From Nissolia schottii (taxonomy: Eukaryota > Streptophyta > Magnoliopsida > Fabales > Fabaceae): DNA of 64,000 nucleotides. A program made the position numbers and the translations under genes. Below the pieces are notes generated by a model. The model made no database searches. It saw only the letters and a list, made by a program, of their open reading frames with translations, and was not told where the DNA came from. Where the stretch lies: positions 62,001 to 126,000 of the forward strand of contig QANU01110032.1 in assembly GCA_003254905.1 (NCBI GenBank), given 5' to 3'. Below are positions 1 to 11,437 of this stretch, piece after piece (position 1 is the first letter of the stretch; each line of letters opens with the position of its first letter).

Positions 1-890
1 GGAAAACATTGTCTAGAGGACCTGATCATCAGATGAGTAAAAGATTCACCTTCATGAATAGAAGCATTAACAATATCATTAAAGTTATCAACAACTTCCT
101 CAACTATACCATCCAGAATATGATCACAAGCATCATTATTATTTCCAAATTCTACTACATCAAGGGTATGTTTCCTGAAAATTGGATCAAGGTTAACTAA
201 ATCACCAGTACATGAAGACCATGATTTCTCTACCTTATCAAAATCTTCAATGGTCTGATCCTCTATAAAAATAACATCACAGTTTCTGAGAAACTTCTTG
301 TCCACAAGATCATAAATTCTATAGTCAAATTCATCATGACTATATAACCACTGAAAATACATTGCCTTGTCTTGACATAAAACTTGAACCTATCATCTTT
401 CAGCACATGTATAAGGACTTTGCAACCAAAAACACGCAAGTAGTCATAGAAGACACCATTCTCATACCAAACTCTATTAGGAACATTAGCCTACAAATCA
501 AAAGTGGAAGATAAATTAATAACATGTACAACAATAAATAAAGCCTCAACCCAAAAACTTTTAGGCAAGTTTGCTTCAGAAAGCAAACATTTGACTCTCT
601 TCATCTATGTCTTGTTCATCCTTCCAGCCAAACCATTGAGTTGAGGAGTCTTGGAGGTGTCTTCTGGTGTCGAATACCCTATTGTTTGCAGTATTCATCA
701 AAAGGTTCACAAAACTCACCACCAGTATTAGTGCGAATATATTTCAGTTTCTTCCGAAAAGAGAACACATTTGAATACTCAACAAATATCATAGTAGAGA
801 AGAAAGACTCTCTCCAACGGAAAGAAACAATGCTGGCTGCGCAATCCTTCAAAGCGGCATTGTAGCCTCCTTGTCTCCGATGCAGCACAA
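1..890 (-). mobile_element. Copia-type LTR retrotransposon fragment (integrase end and connection region)
   Basis: Fossil of a Ty1/Copia polyprotein read on the minus strand and running off the left edge of the window. Near 680-745 the minus strand encodes the typical integrase-core stretch IRTNTGGEF followed by a YC motif. Lower coordinates carry the usual downstream landmarks in order: a TPQLNGLAGR-like stretch, a PKSFWVEA-like stretch and an FGCK-like stretch. The element is broken and only a piece of pol is present; no LTR is seen in the window. Family assignment rests on these motifs. Confidence 0.8.
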
Positions 891-899
891 GGCAAAATA

Positions 900-3800
900 T
901 ACCTTTAAATAACCTAAGGCCCTAAGCCAATTTTGGGCTTTTCTTCACGCCATCCAAGATTTAAATTAGGATTGCAAATCCTAAAGCCTAAAAGGATTGC
1001 ACCGTAAAAACAAGGCCCTTGTAGTCAATGAATCTCCGTTTTTTGACCCTTGAGGGGAGGGTGTTACATAGGTTCCCCTTGACTAAGGAAATGCAAATTA
1101 TGCAATTGTAAAGCTACGAATCTAATATAATCGCAGTTCCTATAACAATTAAGATTCCCTAGAATTTGCAAGAAATAAAAGAAACTATGGTCTCATTCAG
1201 AACCTTCTCAAGCCTATTTGCCAAACACATTTTCTCGTGGTGGTAGTGGATAACATTAACTGCATAACCAATGCGTTGCTTAATAGTTAATACTTAGTTG
1301 GCTACAATAATTGGCACTTTCTTGTTCCTGACTTGTAAGTGTAAAATTACATTGATTGTAAAGCACACTTCCACTCTTTAAACAAAAAATCGCCCTTGAT
1401 TTTCGGTATTTAGAATGGATTGGAGAGTTTTGCATTGTTGTCCTCTGTTTCATTCAATATTGGATCATTTTCTTAAAGAGCGCGAGTTGGATTTTCGCCA
1501 AAGCATGGAAAATTTGCATTCATTTCGTTTGTTTTCGTTATGAATATTAATTTATTAGGTACAATTTTATTGTAACAGTTATAATTATAATTAATTTCTA
1601 ACTTACGTAACCGAATTAATATTTAGGTTAGTTTAATTTCCTCTTGCCTACATGTATGCATAAGATCATTGTAATCTATACACAATCAACATAGTTCACT
1701 AATACTATTCCTTGCTATCTTTTCTCTGACCCAACTTGATATCTAACGGTTTTGTATTAATCAAAGGCCTTACAAAAAAAATAACTAAACTTGAATAGTT
1801 TTGTCCTGAAGCTTTCTACCATAGCAAAAAGCACTTTTCCTGCAATGTCACGCTCTTCAAATGATCTGATATAGCAAGACTTTCAGAAGCATGTGTCATG
1901 GAAGATGCTAAATACTATGCCCCTAGTAAGCATCAAAAGTAAAATCAAAATGAAAGATTGAGGACAATGTTCCTTTTTTTTTTTCTTCAAGAAAAAACTA
2001 ATTATAGTTAAAAAAGACAGAATTATACGGTTAAACTTAATCCACTTGAAGCTGAATGCAAATCAAGCAAGGGGCCGGTAAACTACAATTTCAATTTCAT
2101 TTAAGACTGAAGCCGGGTATCGTATGCCTTGTGAAACAAGAAACAGAAAGCGCCAAACTACAGCAGAAGACAGACAAAAGAACGTGTTGCTGCGTCTCAA
2201 GAAACAAATGAAATTCAGGATATCGGATTGTCACAGTGCCTGTTTCTTGAGTTGGAAGGGAAATTTTGCTGAACCTTCAACCGTTTTATTTATCTTCTCT
2301 TGTTTATTATATTATGCCTCGGTGTTACAAATGTTGGTTGCTTTGGGTTTTTATGTGTCTAATGATACTAAATGCCATCTGCGTGTGTTGCAATTGCATG
2401 ATGGAAGCTGGTGGAAATGCTACAATTATGGTACTCCTAATCAAAGATGTATTTGGGAACGGAACGGTATCTCTAAGACAAACCAAGTGTCCTATAATGA
2501 AAATGCAAATTGTGAGATGGATGGGGGGAGTGACTTTGCAAAATGAAAATTGTGTAGGGACGTGTGTGTGAATTTGCAAAAGCTCATTAGTGGTGGGAGG
2601 GGTGGCACGGGATATAATTTCAAAGCACCAGATTCAATACATAGGGGTACCATTGAATGATACCAAGCAAGTGGGTACCGCGGTAATCACCACTTTAAAA
2701 ATAATAAAGTCGTATACAAGAAGGTGATTATCAACTAACAATTCTTTTTATGCATATAATAGATATCAAATGATGTGTGTTATTTGTACATCATATTATC
2801 TCAAACATTTCAATATCTACTCACAAAATACATGAGACTCACTGCTTACTTTTTCTACTTACTCTTTCTCTTAATTCTCTCATAAGGTGTGTGTATAGTG
2901 CCCATTCAATTTTTGATGTACAAATATGATTTCTCATAACAAACGATACTATTGTCTTATGTGATAATTATTAAGATGGCAACAAATAATCATAATCTAC
3001 ATTATTATACAAATACAAGTCTAAATTTTTTTTGGTCATGAACAGCAGAGGTTTTATTGTCCATTTCCAGTTACATAAATTATAAACTACATATTGAACA
3101 AATTTTAGAATCTGCTTCTTAATTTTGTCATACATACCAGGTGGTCAAACTCAATTTATGGTGGCTTTCTCTTTGGAAGTAATTGATCAAATCTCCCAGC
3201 ACACTTGATCAACGCCACTGAACTGAAGCACAGGAATAGCTATCGGTGGCATCTTCTTCTCAAAGCATTCTATGGCCAAAGCTAATGGAATCAGGTTTCA
3301 GGGCACAGTCAATGACTGCAATAGTGTTATGGAGCAACTGCTCTTTCATGTGGGTCATGTTCTTTTCACCTTGAAGTTTGAGGAGTTACATCACGGTCTT
3401 CAATATGAACATCAGAACATGTGCTACACGTTCTCATCACCAGCTATATATAAAGACTACTAAAAAGTTTATGACTAGTAGCAGGAGCAGTACCATATGT
3501 TCCTTTATCATGGCCAAAATAGTAGAATTTATAAATCATATAAAACTAGTTTTTGATATGCAAGAGCACACACATACACTCTACTTTCAACATTTTGGTA
3601 ACAATGTTCAGAAGGACCTTTAGGTGCATATGGATATTGTGATTAGTACATGGAAAATGCTACACAACAAGAGTATTTTGCAAAAAGAAAAAGGGGGGGG
3701 GGGTTATGTAGCATAATTTGTGACATTTGGATTAATAAGTAGGTTACATCAATACTTTTAATTTAACTTTTACTATGTGATCTGTCAAAAGTTCTGGTTA

Positions 3801-4050
3801 CATCATTCTGGTTGTGTAGCATTGCTAGTTCTTGTTACCATGATTTATTTTTCTTATTTTTGTGCAGGTGAGCATGGAGCTGCTTTGACATTGACATTGA
3901 ATGACATGGGAAACCATGGGTGATATCCTGATTGTGCAGAGGGGATGTCAATGCGATAAACTGAGGCTATGGTTAATTTAATGAGAAAGCAGCCGATGAG
4001 TTCATTTCTTGCTCACAGTAAGTATCACATTTTCAACAACATATGAAAAT
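900..4050. other. Intergenic DNA without a recognised gene
   Basis: AT-rich sequence with short open frames (for example 2124-2546 on plus and 3272-3463 on plus), none of which I recognise. There are poly-A/T runs near 1975 and a G run near 3694. I see no RNA gene, convincing exon chain or repeat boundary. Confidence 0.5.
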
Positions 4051-4054
4051 GTGT

Positions 4055-4370
4055 TGGGAATACGCTAGGCAGCCCTTAACAAACTAGGCTTAGGCCAAAA
4101 ATTAATGAGACATGTCTGACTTGTTAATTGTCATAGGCTATTTTTTTAACTTGACCCAGTCTGGAGCCTGATAGACCTGTCTGTGTATATTTGTTATTAT
4201 AAAAAAAATTGTTACCGTTGTCTGTTATTGTAGCCTGTTACTGTGGCTAATAAAATTATATTAATAAATATGATGGCATAAAATGTATCAAAAAGTGATG
4301 TTGGTCTAGTGGTTAAGGTGTTGCTTTGGTATGGTAAAGGTCTCTAGTTGCTATGTCATACTTTATTCTA
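4055..4370. mobile_element. hAT-like non-autonomous element, degraded copy
   Basis: This stretch is a diverged relative of the element at 22303-22773, in opposite orientation. Shared blocks include a GGCTTAGGCCAAAAATTAAT-type segment near 4090 and an AAAAAGTGATGTTGGTCTAG segment near 4290, which matches the reverse complement of about 22380-22420. No clear termini or target duplication are visible here. The block at 4295-4325 looks superficially like a tRNA A box, but the match to the other copy explains it better. Confidence 0.55.
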
Positions 4371-4499
4371 TACGTGTCTAACTTTATAACTCAATAAAAC
4401 ATAGCTCAATTGTGATAAATATATAAAACTCACTTAATAAACTGAATAAATATTGTTTAAAGTAAAAAAAAAAAAAAGTCAGCTAAGTATCTAACAAAT

Positions 4500-4690
4500 T
4501 TATCAAATTTGTACATTTTCAGGTAAACTCGTAAGTAGATTTTAACTTGTAAACTCGCTAGTAGAATCGAGAGTTTACATAAACTGGTATGAGTTTACCA
4601 AAAGAACGTTTACAAGAGTACTGACATTTTTTGTGTAGTAAAATCGTAAACTCGTAAGAATTTACGAGTTAACTCCAGAGTTTAACAACC
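4500..4690. repeat. Short block of repeated AAACTCGTAA motifs in both orientations
   Basis: The motif GTAAACTCGTAAG and its reverse complement occur several times between about 4523 and 4665, giving weak internal hairpins. This may be the remnant of a small inverted-repeat element. No termini can be set. Confidence 0.35.
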
Positions 4691-4696
4691 ATGTGT

Positions 4697-5927
4697 GTTG
4701 GTCCCTTCGTTCACTAGACCCCTAACGGTTATTGATGCATCGTTTTCTCTCTCTTTCTTCTCTCCTAGTCAACCCCAAAACGACATCATTTTGATAGTCC
4801 AAGGACCAATCTGGCCAAAAAAAGTCTAATGACTACTTAATCCCTGCTCCCCTACCACCACTCACCCTCATTATCACCACCACGACACCACCACTCATAT
4901 CTCATTTCGACTAACACTACCACCACCACTACACTCCCCACCTCCAACACTACAACACTCCTCATTCTCACCACTACCACCACCACAAGAGCAACCACTT
5001 AGTATGGAACTTAGAAGGGGCAGGGGGCAGCTGCCCTCCCCCTCTCAAGAGTTTTAGATCATTGCCAAAAGTTTTAAAAATGTTGCCAATTATCACTTGA
5101 GGATATTATTATCTATATAGTTACAAATTTTTTTCTTCTAAAAACAACACTTAAGAAGCGTTGCAGAAAGTATTCTTTATATATTCACTGTCTAAATTTT
5201 ATGTCATCTTCCACCATTGCAACTATGGTTAGAATGGTGTGCAGTGGTGGTGATGGGAATGATGGTTGCTCTTGTGGTGATGGGAATAGGGAAGGGGTAT
5301 TTTAGTGGCGAAGGTAAGATGTGTGTAGTGGTGGTGGTGGTGGAAATGGGGTATGAGTGGTGGTAGTGTTGGTGGGAATACTAGTGTGGGTGGTGTGGTT
5401 ATTAAAGTCTCACATTGCATAGAGATAAGGTTTGTGAGGCATCCCTTATCCCATGAGCTAGCTTTTAGGGTTAAGATAGGTCACTCAATTTTTAATATGG
5501 TATCAAAGTCTACTCTAAGACAAATGTTGAGTCACCCACATATGTTTGCAAATTTCATGCTCCAGATGTTTAGGCATGAGGGGGTGTATTAGAGTTCCAA
5601 ATTGCTTAGAGATAAGGCCGGTGAGACATCTCTCACCCCATAAGCTAGCTTTCGGGGTTGAGTTAGGTCATTCAATTCTTAATAGTGGTAATGGTGGGCT
5701 GAAGGTGGAGATCGTGATGGCAGTGGACTCAAGGTCAAGGTAGAAGAAGTGTTAGTGGTGGGGGTCAGGGACTAAGTAGTCCCTAGACATTTTTGGTCAG
5801 GTTGGTTTTTGGACCATCAAAACGATGTCATTTTAAAGTTGACTAATTAGAGAAAGGAGAGAGAAAACAACGCACTTAACGGACACGTCAGCAACCATTA
5901 GGGGTTTGGTGGTCTAAGAGATCAACA
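4697..5927. mobile_element. Inverted-repeat DNA element with about 160-bp arms (MULE-like)
   Basis: The left arm (about 4697-4850) and the right arm (about 5765-5927) are reverse complements over most of their length. Shared segments include CCCCTAAnGGTT, a CT-rich tract, AATGACATCnTTTTGATGGTCC and GGGACTACTTAnTCCCTG. Inside the arms lies CCACCA-rich DNA on the left (4850-4995) and its GGTGGT complement on the right (5227-5395), so much of the element could fold back. The middle holds two direct copies of another repeat (5403-5690). No clean target duplication is seen; MULE assignment is inference from long arms. Confidence 0.65.
5403..5690. repeat. Two tandem copies of a dispersed LTR-like repeat
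   Basis: Copies at about 5403-5520 and 5590-5685 share the order AGAGATAAGG, a GAGCTAGCTTTnGGG-type core, GAGTTAGGTCA and ATTCAATT. The first is followed by TATGGTATCAAAG, which resembles a Copia primer-binding site, so these may be LTR ends. Reverse-complement relatives with an AAAAGCTAGCTTAAG core occur in the IBR3-like intron at about 49300-49600. Element class is inference. Confidence 0.5.
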
Positions 5928-5929
5928 GG

Positions 5930-8900
5930 TCTAACGTTTGCAAAATCTAAGAACGAACGGGTCATTTTTTAAGTTAAAAAACTAAATAAGACAAGAGATT
6001 AAAGTTTAGGAATCATATATGATATCAACCCGTTTTTCAATTTTAGCGTATATGAAATTGTTTCCAATGCAGCCATAATGCTTGAACATTGACAAAATTT
6101 CTTTCATGATTCTTAAAATGAAAAAGTCAAGGGAAAATGATTTATAATTTGATCATAGAACTGATAATTTATGTAAGATTGAGGCGACTTATCCCATCAA
6201 AAACAAAAAAGTATAAAACCGACTTATTTTCCTTAGAACTAAGCTGAGCTTACTCTTCCCTTTAGCTTTCAAATGCTTCACTAATGACTCAAGAATCCAA
6301 ACTTTCAGGCCCCACCGTCAATTTCAGATTGGAGAATCTAGCATGGCGGCAAATCAATCATCTCCTTCAATTGAGAGGGACCATTGCTCAAACTCAAACG
6401 TTTAATAATAAGCCTGTGTATTGGGCCCAACAAAGAGATGAATGAATGCATTGCTCTTCGGACATAGTGTTTTAATTTTGGTTCCTCGTGTAATGTTGTA
6501 GTTGAATGGGATAACGTTCATTTTAGTTATTTTTGTCTTTAAAATTTAAATTTTGACATTTTAATTTTTAAAGTTGTAAGTTATAAGTCAAATTAATTTC
6601 TCTGTTCATTATTATTATTGTATTATTACATTGTGGTTGATTTATCACATTAAAAGAAATAATAACAACAACAATTGAGATTGTAAATGAACTATAAGTG
6701 CACTTAAAATGGTAAATGAGGTCGCTAGAGCAATCACGATAGTAAATGAAATTGCATTAGCCACTAAAATTTATAATTTCAAATGTTGTTACAGTTATAT
6801 TTTTATTTTTTAGTATTGTGACATAGCCTATGTTGTTATCACATTCTTATTTAACGCAAAATAAATTAGTAAAAATATGACAATATAATAATAATAATTA
6901 ATTAAAATATTAATTTGACTTACCATTTATAGTTTAAAAAAATTTATTAAAAAAAAACAAATTTTAAATTTCAAAAGACAAAGATGGGTCTTTCTCCTAA
7001 TTAAATTTATGTATTATACACCCAGAACCAGTAATGGCATTCATTGTTGATTAATCCTGTATTGCCATGAACAGCCCAGCGGTGAAGTAGGTAGGTGTAG
7101 ATTGTACTTTGGAGTGTGTACATTTTATTACTATAAAATATAAAATATAAAATATAAAATGCAACACAACACAACACAACGGCACGCAACAGTGCAGTAG
7201 CGGGAACGACTTGCTAAGGAAAGGAGTCAGGACTCAGGATTCACCAGTCAGCATTGTCTCAGCCGGTTTTATAGAAACATAATACCTCTTCTTCTCTCCA
7301 TCTTAAATAAATCAAACTTCATTTTCTCTAAAGTTTTTTTGTCTTAATAAGAAAATAACGACAAGACTAACGCTCCAGAAAAGGAAAAAACAAACCTCAT
7401 AGAATTCTCGTGAGAGATTGCATTTCCACAAACGGATTAGCAATCAAAGAATAATAACCATTCCCTCTTAAAAGAGAAATAATTAAATATTTATGCAACA
7501 CATTTAATATATGTTTTATGAGCATATTCAACAATTAATTTAAATTTAAAATATTTAAAAAATATATACAAAATACTATATATAAATGGTTGATAGTGCT
7601 ATAAAACACGTATTCATTAAATATGTTCAATTTTCATTCAAGTATTTTTCTTACTAAAGATCCTTGCCTAACAAGATAATCAACTGTTTGCCTCTCACAA
7701 GATATGAACCACATTGGCGCACTAGTCATTATGAGGCCAGCCCCTAATCTCAAGAATCACAGCTTATTTTATTTTCTTTAAAGTCAGGTTTAATAGATAA
7801 ATACCTCTTTATAAATTGATAATAAACATTTCATTTAATTGACTTATTTTATTAGCCTTTCGAATAAGGGAAAAGCGATGTTTTTGTTTAATTATCTCAT
7901 ATTCTAGTTTATTTTTGGGGTGGGAAGCTAACTAAACACGGCACAGGACAAAAAAATTTAAGGAGAATGATTTATTAATTACTAAACATTTAATAAGCTT
8001 CCAATAATTTATTACAAACAAACAGCTACTAATAAATACAAAAGTTAATGCTCAAGTTGTCTTTAAAAAATGTTTCTAAAAAATTTAAAGTACTAATTTA
8101 GTCTCTGAAAAAAAAAAAAATTAAGTGAACATAGTTCTTTCGTTTAGTTTATTAAAGACTAATGCAGACAATAAAAAAGAATTTCAAAAATTAAAATGAC
8201 ACTAAAAAAATTTAAAAATTAAATTGACACTTTAATATTTATTTTTTCAAACACCAATTACACATAAAGGCATTTTATGGGAGTCAACTTGAAAATTAAC
8301 TCTAAATATAAGTATGAATGCTCAAAAGAATCGAGACAATACTCGTACAAGAATCTCTAGTTGAGGAGCACACAACAACATGCAACTGCTACAACGTAAC
8401 TAGTATTCTTTTTTTCTTTTTCTTTGTATTGGCACATGGCTATGGCCGTTTATTGATTTGGACTTTTTCTCGGAAACCGACTCATCGCGCTCTCTCCCTT
8501 GTTCCATGCTCATGGTATTGTTTGCAGCTTTTTTGTGCTAGCTCCTTTGACAATGAAAGAAAAGACCTCGGCACATGACTCCAAAAGATATTCTCCTTTT
8601 TTTTTAATCATAAATTAATTTATATGCACTATAGTGTAAAACATATTTACATTATCTGCCCATAAAAATATAAAAATATATCAAAATACTTATAATAATA
8701 AATAGTTACTTGTTATATAATTTAACACTTTTTTGTATTTTTATTTATTATAAATTTGCGTGTTGATATTTATATTTATTTTTAAGATCTTATTACAGTA
8801 AGCAAGTATGAGGAATTATTTAATCTCCTACAATATCCGCAGCTTTTGCATATCTCTTTTTCACATTGCAAAAAAGTTGCTATTTGGTCCCACATGTCCC

Positions 8901-9000
8901 AAGCAAATTAAATTTGCTTTACTAGGATTGGGTTTGGGGCATGGCAGCATGCAGCCCCCCTATGGCTCTAAGGTTCTTTTAGATAGGTCCAAATTAACGG
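5930..9000. other. AT-rich intergenic DNA with one candidate inverted-repeat element
   Basis: No gene recognised. About 6530-6985 has imperfectly inverted ends (TTTGTCTTTnAAATTT on the left and its complement on the right, each followed inward by AAGTCAAATTAAT), suggesting an old MITE or MULE relic. A pentanucleotide array (TATAA/AATAT) runs from about 7133 to 7160, followed by repeated ACAAC units. Confidence 0.45.
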
Positions 9001-9007
9001 ACACTAA

Positions 9008-10472
9008 CCTTGGTGAATTTTTTATTATATTGCCCCTCTTAATAAAATATATTATAAAAATGTTTCTATTTTAAAACATATTACATGAATACATCTATTT
9101 TAGTTAGCATGACATCTATTGCCATGTGGTGAAGTCACGTCATATTCGCCAATTCGCTAAGCGAATCAGGGTCAAATTTACCAATGAGCTAGGTGAATCA
9201 CAGTGAAAATCGCCAACCTGAAAACCACATCACCACCATATTCGCTAACCAGTTTGGTGAATTCAACACAAATTCGCCAACCAATTTTGCCAAATATCCA
9301 CCTGGGCCCAATAAACCAAGCCCACCACCCCAAACCACTTCACTCATTCTCATTTTCTAAAATTCACTTCTCTCTCTACAAATCATCACCTCTCTAGAAT
9401 CCAAATTCTCTCTTCACTCTTGGGTTGTCAAAGGCTAGGAGTAGCTTATTCAATTTGTGCGGCAGCCTTGTAAGTTTTAATTTATTATAATGCTATTATT
9501 TTTTCCTCTAAATTTATAGTTTAACTAGTATGTGTGAATTATATAAATTTCTTTAAATGTAATCTTTAAATTGATTATATAAATATTGTAATTTGATAAG
9601 CAATTTATGATAGATTGATGCATAGAGTAGTATAGTATTGAATTCGTGACTAGCTAATTAATATGCTATTTAGTATTTCTATTGGTGTGAATTTTAAATG
9701 TTTGAATATATTTTTGTATTGGCGTTAATTATATGTTTGATATAATATAAAATGTGTTTTATCTAGAATTAGAAAATGAAGAAATATCTTGTTGTGCTCA
9801 TTTATTCTAATGGAAGAATGTACGAAGGTGAACATGGATTTATGTATGATGGTCCTAATCCAACATCTATGATGATTAAGAGGAGTATGAGCTTAAGTGA
9901 GAGAAAATATAATGGGCTGACTTGCAAAATTAAGAGTGCAAATTGTTTTTTGCAATTTTTAAAAATTTGTGTCTAACTTGTGCGGTGGCATTGCACGTAA
10001 TTTAGACTCTTGTTTTAACTCAATTTTTGGGGTACCATGCAATGGTTCCAAAGATGAGGGTTGCCATGATATCCTTAACCTAGATAAAAGATGGGAATGA
10101 ATGATTTTGGCCAAAGACTTTATTTGCAAATAAAAGGTAAAAGGAGAGTTTAAATGTAAAATTAGAAAAATTACCCAAGGGCAAATTCACCAAACCGATT
10201 GGCGAATATGGTGGTGATATGGCTTCCAGGGTAGCGATTTTCACTGTGATTAGCCTAGTAGATTGGCGATTTTTACTGTGATTCGCTTAGCACATTGACA
10301 AATTTAGCCCTAATTCGCCTAACAAATTGACGAATATGACGTGGCTTCGCTAGGTGGCCACTAGTGTCATGTTGGTCAAAACAGATATATTCCTATAATA
10401 TATTTTAAAATAGAGACATTTTCATAATATATCTTATTAAGAGGGACAATATAATAAAAAACTCAACCTTAG
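9008..10472 (+). mobile_element. MULE with about 300-bp terminal inverted repeats and MuDR-type transposase remnant
   Basis: The arms 9010-9300 and 10175-10472 are reverse complements, sharing TTTTTTATTATATTG, CCTCTTAATAAnATATATTA, AATATATCTnTTTT, a block rich in TTCGCCAA/TTGGCGAA, and CATATCACCACCATATTCGC. Inside, 9776-9976 encodes the N-terminus of a MuDR-like transposase. A likely splice donor near 9470 and acceptor just before 9776 suggest a 5' leader intron, as in an autonomous MULE. The catalytic part of the transposase is absent, so this is an internally deleted copy. I could not find a convincing 9-bp target duplication. Confidence 0.75.
9776..9976 (+). pseudogene. MuDR-type transposase N-terminal fragment
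   Basis: A 66-residue open frame starting MKKYLVVLIYSNGRMYEGEH. The pattern (a short beta-strand, a Y-x-N-G motif, then a glycine turn and a hydrophobic serine-rich helix with SMSLSE) is that of the N-terminal domain of plant MuDR transposases. The typical protein runs several hundred residues further with an MULE catalytic domain and a SWIM zinc finger, neither of which follows. It lies centrally between the inverted repeats of the surrounding element, which supports the assignment. Non-functional as a transposase. Confidence 0.6.
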
Positions 10473-11085
10473 CGCTACATTGGTACAATAACACCCAGCA
10501 ACTGACATTATTAATTAAAGTATCCACAAGCCGTGATCCTCTTTTTAAGGACAAAAATACAAAAAATATAGAACAGATCAAAGCTTGCCACTTGTTTCCC
10601 TTAATCAAAATTTTAGATTTAAATTTTATAATAAAAGTATTAACCTTAAGAAAACTTTAACCTAGAAATAGATTAGTTACACGTTTACACCTAAAGACTC
10701 GAATTTTGAGTCTAATGTAGTCTAAGAAAAGAAAGATCATTGTATAAAAAAGACTCACAAAAAAGAAGATAGAACTTTGGTCAAAAGCACTGAGAGCTCA
10801 GTCTTCACTTTGCATATTTTTTTCCATAAAGGTGAGCAAACAAACACCAAAAGGAGGATTCAGCATTTCCCCCAATGGATCAAATCAAATCAAACCCTGA
10901 AAATAAATTAAAAACTAATAAACTAAACAACCAAAAGACATCAACAAAAATAACCCACAGAAACACCCATTAATTAATTAGCAGTTGCCCTTCTACGTAG
11001 ACTATTGAGACGCGTTAATTTCAAAGTGGTAACATAGCAACATATGTGTGGTGGAATCTTTAGTGCCTATAATACCATGTCTCTT
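10473..11085. other. Intergenic DNA, nothing recognised
   Basis: AT-rich sequence between the MULE and a palindromic MITE. No ORF, RNA gene or repeat boundary could be supported. Confidence 0.5.
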
Positions 11086-11369
11086 CCCCTTAAAAAAAAT
11101 TATAATTTATCATTATATCAACTTAAAAATTATTAAATAATATTTTAATTTATGTTTTGTTATAAAATTTTTTTAATTTTTATTTTTAAAAATTAAACTA
11201 AAAAATAAAAAAAATTAAATAACAGTATAATTTGAAAATTCAATTTTTTTAAAAATAAAATATTAAAAAAATTATATAACTAAACATAAATTAAAATTGT
11301 CTTATAAATATTTTTATTATTTTATAAATTTTAAGTTAATACCATATTAATTTACATTTTTTTTTAGGG
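11086..11369. mobile_element. Palindromic AT-rich MITE
   Basis: About 284 bp that reads almost as one large inverted repeat centred near 11225. The ends are CCCTTAAAAAAAAT on the left and its complement TTTTTTTTTAGGG on the right. Inner blocks AACTTAAAA, TTTTAATTTATGTTT and TTATATAATTTTTTTAAT recur in inverted order. It ends about 70 bp beyond the stop codon of the minus-strand gene 11438-12110, so it probably lies in or next to that gene's 3' UTR. Superfamily not determined. Confidence 0.6.
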
Positions 11370-11437
11370 CGAGGAGCATGGTTCGACAGGAGCAAAGAAT
11401 CCACCTATATGTGCGTGTTGTGCGGAGAACCGTTGGA

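Noticed and set aside
2124-2571. Overlapping plus-strand frames of 140 and 101 codons
   Set aside because: No recognisable domain, codon texture is not gene-like, and the frames overlap each other.
3040-4000. Possible gene fragment with an AG acceptor-like T-rich tract before 3868
   Set aside because: I could not link it to a reading frame of reasonable length or a known family.
4295-4345. tRNA-like A-box sequence (GGTCTAGTGGTTAAGG) suggesting a SINE or tRNA
   Set aside because: The same block occurs in the hAT-like element at 22303-22773, and no cloverleaf or B box follows at the right distance.
10455-10500. Target-site duplication for the MULE at 9.0-10.5 kb
   Set aside because: The flanking nine bases on the two sides do not match at any sensible boundary I tried.
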